Below are positions 59,469-64,000 of a stretch of 64,000 bases of DNA, one piece after another; positions within the stretch are counted from its first letter, which is position 1; every line of letters starts with the position of its first letter. The stretch lies in NCBI RefSeq assembly GCF_003762905.1, contig NZ_RJKS01000004.1, positions 186,001 through 250,000 of the forward strand, read 5' to 3'. Origin of the DNA: Curtobacterium sp. ZW137. GTDB taxonomy: Bacteria; Actinomycetota; Actinomycetes; Actinomycetales; Microbacteriaceae. Position numbers and translations under genes: made by a program. The notes under the pieces are model-generated. The model had not been told where the DNA came from. It saw nothing but the letters and a program-made list of their open reading frames with translations, and did not search any database.

Positions 59469-61553
59469 ATGAGCAACAGCCTGGAGGCCCGGGTGGACCC
59501 CGCAACGCGCGACACCGACGCAGACACCACGATCAGTGCCCTCATCGCGCGGTCGAACGCGCTCGGCTCCGATCCCCGCATCACGAACTACGCCGGCGGG
59601 AACACCTCCGCGAAGGGCACCGCCACCGACCCGGTGACCGGCGAACCGGTGGAGCTGCTGTGGGTGAAGGGCTCCGGGGGCGACCTCGGGACGCTGACCC
59701 CCGCTGGCCTCGCGGTGCTGCGGGTCGACCGGGTCCGCGCACTCCAGGACGTCTATCCAGGCGTCGAGCGCGAGGACGAGATGGTCGCCGCGTTCGACTT
59801 CTGCCTGCACGGCAAGGGCGGCGCCGCGCCGTCGATCGACACGGCGATGCACGCACTGGTCGACGCCCCGCACGTGGACCACCTGCACCCGGACGCCGGC
59901 ATCGCCATCGCCACCGCGGCCGACGGCCCGGCCCTGACCGAGACGATCTTCGGCCAGAAGGTCGTGTGGGTCCCGTGGCGCCGTCCGGGGTTCCAGCTCG
60001 GGCTCGACATCGCCGCGATCAAGCGCGACCACCCGGAGGCGATCGGCACGATCCTCGGCGGCCACGGCATCACGGCGTGGGGTGACACCAGCGACGAGGC
60101 CGAGCGCAACTCCCGCTGGATCATCGACACCGCGGAGCAGTACATCGCACAGCACGGCGCAGCGGACCCGTTCGGCCCGGTCCGCCCGGGCTTCGAGGCG
60201 CTGCCCGTCGACGAACGACGTGCCCGTGCGGCCGCGCTCGCCCCGACGATCCGCGGCATCGCCGGCCACGACAAGCCGGTCGTGGGAAGCTTCACCGACA
60301 GCGACGTCGTCCTCGACTTCCTGGCGTCCGCACGCGCCGAGGAACTCGCGGCCCTGGGCACGAGCTGCCCGGACCACTTCCTCCGCACCAAGGTGAAGCC
60401 GCTCATCCTCGACCTGCCCGCGACGGCCACCGCCGAGGAGCAGATCGAACGCCTGCACGAGCTGCACACGACCTACCGCGAGGACTACCAGGCGTACTAC
60501 GACCGGCACGCCGACGAGCAGTCCCCCGCGATCCGTGGTGCCGACCCGCTCATCGTGCTGGTCCCCGGCGTCGGGATGTTCTCCTACGGCAAGGACGCCC
60601 AGACCGCCCGCGTCGCCGGCGAGTTCTACGGCAACGCGATCAACGTCATGCGCGGCGCGGAGTCCCTCAGCACCTACGCCCCGATCGACGAGGCCGAGAA
60701 GTTCCGCATCGAGTACTGGGCCCTCGAAGAGGCGAAGCTCCAGCGGATGCCCGCACCGGCGAAGCTCGCCACCCGTATCGCCCTGGTCACCGGCGCGGCG
60801 AGCGGCATCGGCAAGGCGATCGCGAAGCGTCTCGCGGCCGAGGGGGCGGCGGTGGTCATCGCGGACCTCGACCTCGAGAAGGCACAGGCGACCGCGACGG
60901 AGATCGGCAACACCGACCGGGCGATCGGCGTCAGCGCGAACGTCACGAGCGCCGCCGACATCGAGCGTGCGGTCCAGGAGACCCTGCTGCACTTCGGCGG
61001 CCTCGACCTCGTCGTCAACAACGCCGGGCTGAGCCTGTCGAAGTCCCTGCTGGAGACCACCGAGCAGGACTGGGACCTGCAGCACGACGTGATGGCGAAG
61101 GGCTCGTTCCTGGTGTCCAAGGCCGCCGCGAAGGTCCTCATCGAGCAGGGGCTCGGCGGCGACATCGTCTACATCTCGAGCAAGAACTCGGTGTTCGCCG
61201 GCCCGAACAACATCGCCTACTCCGCCACGAAGGCCGACCAGGCCCACCAGGTGCGACTCCTGGCGGCCGAGCTCGGCGAGCACGGCGTCCGCGTCAACGG
61301 CATCAACCCCGACGGGGTGGTCCGCGGCTCGGGAATCTTCGCGTCCGGCTGGGGTGCGAACCGCGCGAAGACCTACGGCATCGAGGAACAGGACCTCGGG
61401 AAGTTCTACGCCCAGAGGACGATCCTCAAGCGCGAGGTCGTGCCGGAGAACGTCGCGAACGCCGTCTACGCGATCTGCACGGACGACTTCTCGCACACCA
61501 CGGGGCTGCACGTGCCCGTGGACGCGGGCGTCGCCGCGGCGTTCCTGCGCTAG
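59469..61553 (+). CDS. rhaEW: Bifunctional rhamnulose-1-phosphate aldolase / L-lactaldehyde dehydrogenase
   Basis: A 694-residue fusion. The N-terminal part (about 20-400) is a class II aldolase domain with YAGGNTSAKG, VDHLHPDAGIAIA (zinc histidines) and GGHGITAWG; it should cleave L-rhamnulose-1-phosphate to DHAP and L-lactaldehyde. The C-terminal part (about 430-694) is a short-chain dehydrogenase with VTGAASGIGKAIA, VNNAGLS, ISSKNS and catalytic YSATKAD; it oxidises L-lactaldehyde to L-lactate. The ATG at 59469 is 3 bp past the rhaI stop; a GTG at 59463 overlapping the stop is possible. The fusion is common in bacteria with RhaI. Confidence 0.95.
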   Translation: MSNSLEARVDPATRDTDADTTISALIARSNALGSDPRITNYAGGNTSAKGTATDPVTGEPVELLWVKGSGGDLGTLTPAGLAVLRVDRVRALQDVYPGVEREDEMVAAFDFCLHGKGGAAPSIDTAMHALVDAPHVDHLHPDAGIAIATAADGPALTETIFGQKVVWVPWRRPGFQLGLDIAAIKRDHPEAIGTILGGHGITAWGDTSDEAERNSRWIIDTAEQYIAQHGAADPFGPVRPGFEALPVDERRARAAALAPTIRGIAGHDKPVVGSFTDSDVVLDFLASARAEELAALGTSCPDHFLRTKVKPLILDLPATATAEEQIERLHELHTTYREDYQAYYDRHADEQSPAIRGADPLIVLVPGVGMFSYGKDAQTARVAGEFYGNAINVMRGAESLSTYAPIDEAEKFRIEYWALEEAKLQRMPAPAKLATRIALVTGAASGIGKAIAKRLAAEGAAVVIADLDLEKAQATATEIGNTDRAIGVSANVTSAADIERAVQETLLHFGGLDLVVNNAGLSLSKSLLETTEQDWDLQHDVMAKGSFLVSKAAAKVLIEQGLGGDIVYISSKNSVFAGPNNIAYSATKADQAHQVRLLAAELGEHGVRVNGINPDGVVRGSGIFASGWGANRAKTYGIEEQDLGKFYAQRTILKREVVPENVANAVYAICTDDFSHTTGLHVPVDAGVAAAFLR

Positions 61554-61557
61554 CGCC

Positions 61558-63051
61558 ATGGCCAGCAGCAGCGGCAGCGTGGCCGCGGTCGACCTCGGCG
61601 CCACGAGCGGCCGGGTGATCGTCGGGCACGTCGACACGGACGGCGTGCGGATGGAGCACGTCGCCCGGTTCCCGAACGGTCCCGTGACGCTCCACGAGCA
61701 CGACCGGGACGCCCTGCACTGGGACGTCGTCGAGCTCTACCGGCAGGTGACCGTCGGGCTGCGTGACGCCGTCGCCCGGCACCCGGACATCGCCAGCATC
61801 GGCATCGACTCCTGGGCGGTGGACTACGGCCTGCTCCGTGACGGCCGGCTGCTCGGGCTGCCGTACGCCTACCGCGACGAGCGGCACGAGCGCGGGGTGG
61901 CCGAGGTGCACGCGCGCATGGACGCCGCCGAGCTGTACCGCCGGAACGGCCTGCAGCACCTGCCGTTCAACACGCTGTTCCAGTGGGCCGCGGACCCGGC
62001 GGTCGGCGGAGCCGACCGTGCCCTGCTCGTCCCGGACCTCCTCGGGTACTGGCTCACCGGCGTCGAGGCGGCCGAGCGCACGAACGCATCGACGACCGGG
62101 GCCCTGAACGCCACCACGCGTGGGTGGGACCCGGCGTTGCGGGCTGCTGCGGGCCTCCCGGCCGGGTTGCTGCCCACCCTGCGCGATCCCGGAGACCGAC
62201 TCGGTCCCCTGCTGCCGTCCGTGGCCGACCTGGTCGGTGCCAGGACCGGTCGGCACAGCGCACCCGTCACGCTGGTCGGGTCGCACGACACGGCCTCCGC
62301 CGTCGTCGCGGTCCCCGCGACCGAACCGGACTTCGCCTACATCTCCTCCGGCACCTGGTCCCTGGTCGGCGTCGAGCTCGACGCGCCCGTCCTGTCGGAC
62401 GCGGCGCGCGACGCGAACTGCACGAACGAGGGCGGCGTCGACGGCCGGGTCCGGTTCCTCAAGAACGTGTCCGGGCTCTGGCTGCTCTCCGAGAGCGTCC
62501 GGACCTGGGAGCGTGGTGGCGCGAGCATCGACCTGGAGGCCCTCATCGCCTCCGCCGCGGCCGTCACCACCCCGGTCACCGTCTTCGACCCCGCGGACGA
62601 GTCGTTCACGCCGCCCGGCGACATGCCGACCAGGATCGCGGCCTGGTGCTCGGCGCGCGGTCTCCCCGCACCGACGACCCGCGCGGAGTTCGTGCGGTCG
62701 ATCCTCGAGTCACTCGCCGCGGCCTACGCGTCCACCCTGCGGACGATCACCGAGGTGACGGGCAAGGACATCCGTGTCGTGCACGTCGTCGGCGGCGGAT
62801 CGCAGAACCGGCTGCTCTGCCAGCTCACCGCGGACCGCACCGGGTTGCCCGTCCTGGCGGGCCCCGTCGAGGCCACGGCGCTCGGCAACGTGCTCGTCCA
62901 GGCGCGCGCCGCTGGACTCGCGGGCCTCGGAGGGGCTTCACTGGAGGCACTCCGGAGCATCGTCGCGCGGACCGTCGAGCCCGTGCGCTACTCCCCCACG
63001 GCGCCGTCGCGCGCCGAACCCGACCGGACCAACGTCAGGAGCCACGCATGA
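61558..63051 (+). CDS. rhaB: L-rhamnulokinase
   Basis: A 497-residue FGGY-family kinase that phosphorylates L-rhamnulose at O1. Signatures: [15 protein letters not shown] (phosphate 1 motif), [12 protein letters not shown] with the catalytic Asp, [32 protein letters not shown] and [37 protein letters not shown]. It starts 4 bp after the aldolase gene and its stop overlaps the ATG of lldD. Its product feeds the aldolase half of the preceding protein. Confidence 0.95.
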   Translation: MASSSGSVAAVDLGATSGRVIVGHVDTDGVRMEHVARFPNGPVTLHEHDRDALHWDVVELYRQVTVGLRDAVARHPDIASIGIDSWAVDYGLLRDGRLLGLPYAYRDERHERGVAEVHARMDAAELYRRNGLQHLPFNTLFQWAADPAVGGADRALLVPDLLGYWLTGVEAAERTNASTTGALNATTRGWDPALRAAAGLPAGLLPTLRDPGDRLGPLLPSVADLVGARTGRHSAPVTLVGSHDTASAVVAVPATEPDFAYISSGTWSLVGVELDAPVLSDAARDANCTNEGGVDGRVRFLKNVSGLWLLSESVRTWERGGASIDLEALIASAAAVTTPVTVFDPADESFTPPGDMPTRIAAWCSARGLPAPTTRAEFVRSILESLAAAYASTLRTITEVTGKDIRVVHVVGGGSQNRLLCQLTADRTGLPVLAGPVEATALGNVLVQARAAGLAGLGGASLEALRSIVARTVEPVRYSPTAPSRAEPDRTNVRSHA

Positions 63052-64000
63052 CCACCACCGACGACGGCAAGCGCATCGACCCCGCGACCGGAGCACCGTT
63101 CCCCGGGCCGGGGAGCGCGTCGACCGCACGGCCGAAGGTCAAGCGGCAGCTGCCGACGGTGCGCGACCTCGCGCCGCTCATGCAGTTCAAGAAGCCGGAC
63201 CTGAACGCCCGGCGTCGGCGGCTCGACCAGGCGCTGACGATCTGGGACCTCCGGGACATCGCCGAGCGCCGCACCCCGCGTGCCGCGTTCGACTACACCG
63301 AGGGCGCCGCCGAGGCGGAGATCTCGCTCGCCCGTGCGCGCCAGGCGTTCGAGGACATCGAGTTCACGCCCGCGATCCTGCGCGACGTGTCCTCGGTCGA
63401 CACCTCCTGGGACGTGCTCGGGTCGCCGGTTGCGTACCCGTTCGGCATCGCGCCGACCGGGTTCACGCGGATGATGCAGACCGAGGGCGAGCGGGCCGGA
63501 GCCCGCGCCGCCGGACGCGCGGGCATCCCGTTCGCGCTCTCCACGATGGGCACCACCGCGATCGAGGACGTCCGCGATGCCAACCCGCACGGTCGGAACT
63601 GGTTCCAGCTCTACATGTGGAAGGACCGCGAGAAGTCGATGGCGCTCGTGTCCCGCGCCGAGAAGGCCGGGTTCGACACGCTCCTGGTCACCGTCGACGT
63701 GCCCGTCGCGGGAGCGCGGCTCCGCGACAAGCGCAACGGGTTCTCGATCCCGCCGCAGCTCGGCGTGAAGACCATCGTGAACGCGATCCCGCGGCCGTGG
63801 TGGTGGTTCGACTTCCTCACCACCGAACCGCTGGCGTTCGCCTCGCTCGACCGCTGGTCCGGCACCGTCGGGGAGCTCCTCGACCACATGTTCGACCCGA
63901 CCGTCACCTACGAGGACCTCGCCTGGATCCGCTCGCAGTGGAAGGGCAAGGTCGTCGTCAAGGGCGTCCAGTCCCTGGCGGACGCGAAGCGCCTGGCCGA
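63048..64000 (+). CDS. lldD: L-lactate dehydrogenase (FMN-dependent, LldD type), partial
   Basis: The first 317 codons of an alpha-hydroxy-acid oxidase-family enzyme; the gene continues past the window. Visible FMN-domain segments: [124 protein letters not shown] and [15 protein letters not shown] (the Lys near FMN). The N-terminal 45 residues are an unconserved basic extension. The ATG overlaps the rhaB stop (ATGA). Here it oxidises the L-lactate made from L-lactaldehyde to pyruvate, completing the pathway. Confidence 0.92.
   Translation, partial: MTTTDDGKRIDPATGAPFPGPGSASTARPKVKRQLPTVRDLAPLMQFKKPDLNARRRRLDQALTIWDLRDIAERRTPRAAFDYTEGAAEAEISLARARQAFEDIEFTPAILRDVSSVDTSWDVLGSPVAYPFGIAPTGFTRMMQTEGERAGARAAGRAGIPFALSTMGTTAIEDVRDANPHGRNWFQLYMWKDREKSMALVSRAEKAGFDTLLVTVDVPVAGARLRDKRNGFSIPPQLGVKTIVNAIPRPWWWFDFLTTEPLAFASLDRWSGTVGELLDHMFDPTVTYEDLAWIRSQWKGKVVVKGVQSLADAKRLA

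Overview
The window is high-GC actinobacterial DNA. Gene content and codon use fit a plant-associated member of the Microbacteriaceae, probably Curtobacterium or a close relative; this is inferred from protein style, not from a search. Genes are packed tightly, with many 4-bp ATGA/GTGA overlaps, many GTG starts, TANNNT -10 boxes and several apparently leaderless genes. I see no rRNA, tRNA, insertion sequence, prophage or CRISPR array. Most of the content is carbohydrate uptake and breakdown with its local regulators.

Layout. 1-3881: a CUT1 sugar ABC system with a divergent LacI repressor and matching operators. 3878-11433: mostly housekeeping and small genes (phosphotransferase, MBL hydrolase with divergent TetR regulator, unusual carbamoyltransferase, sufS-sufU, MT0933-type antitoxin-like protein, ClC channel, zinc-ribbon protein). 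11600-18577: an alpha-galactoside locus with ROK regulator, three-gene CUT1 ABC transporter and GH36 alpha-galactosidase. 18625-30927: corA, TspO-like membrane protein, ald, AraC and SorC regulators, glpD, histidine phosphatase, MHS-family MFS transporter, DinB-like protein, and a second SorC regulator divergent from an RpiB-type isomerase. 31092-36975: a frameshifted gene remnant, a LolA-like secreted protein with an ABC-2 exporter, a quinone-reductase-like oxidoreductase, a metallophosphoesterase and a small secreted protein.

37127-64000 is a large L-rhamnose and rhamnoside locus. It holds two dissimilar GH78 alpha-L-rhamnosidases, a CUT1 ABC importer, a self-contained class I cytochrome P450 system ([3Fe-4S] ferredoxin, FAD ferredoxin reductase, P450) next to an AraC regulator, an L-rhamnose mutarotase with an MFS sugar transporter, a LacI regulator, a RhaSTPQ-type CUT2 importer, and the catabolic operon rhaI - bifunctional rhamnulose-1-phosphate aldolase/lactaldehyde dehydrogenase - rhaB - lldD (cut by the window end). 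Five promoters in this region carry the same LacI-type palindrome TGAAACGATTCA (one copy degenerate), mostly just downstream of the -10 box, so the LacI protein at 52190-53200 probably controls all of them. The inferred flow is: import of intact rhamnosides, cytoplasmic release of L-rhamnose, isomerisation, phosphorylation, cleavage to DHAP and L-lactaldehyde, then oxidation to L-lactate and pyruvate. The P450 module sits between the two rhamnosidases and could act on the released aglycone. That link rests on position only.

Non-coding DNA is unusually structured. It contains long perfect palindromes sharing a GGACGGGAGGC arm at gene ends, a CCCTCGCACCGTGCGAGGG hairpin family, a 19-nt tandem-unit element at two loci, a duplicated 58-nt element, and recent small duplications at gene 3' ends.
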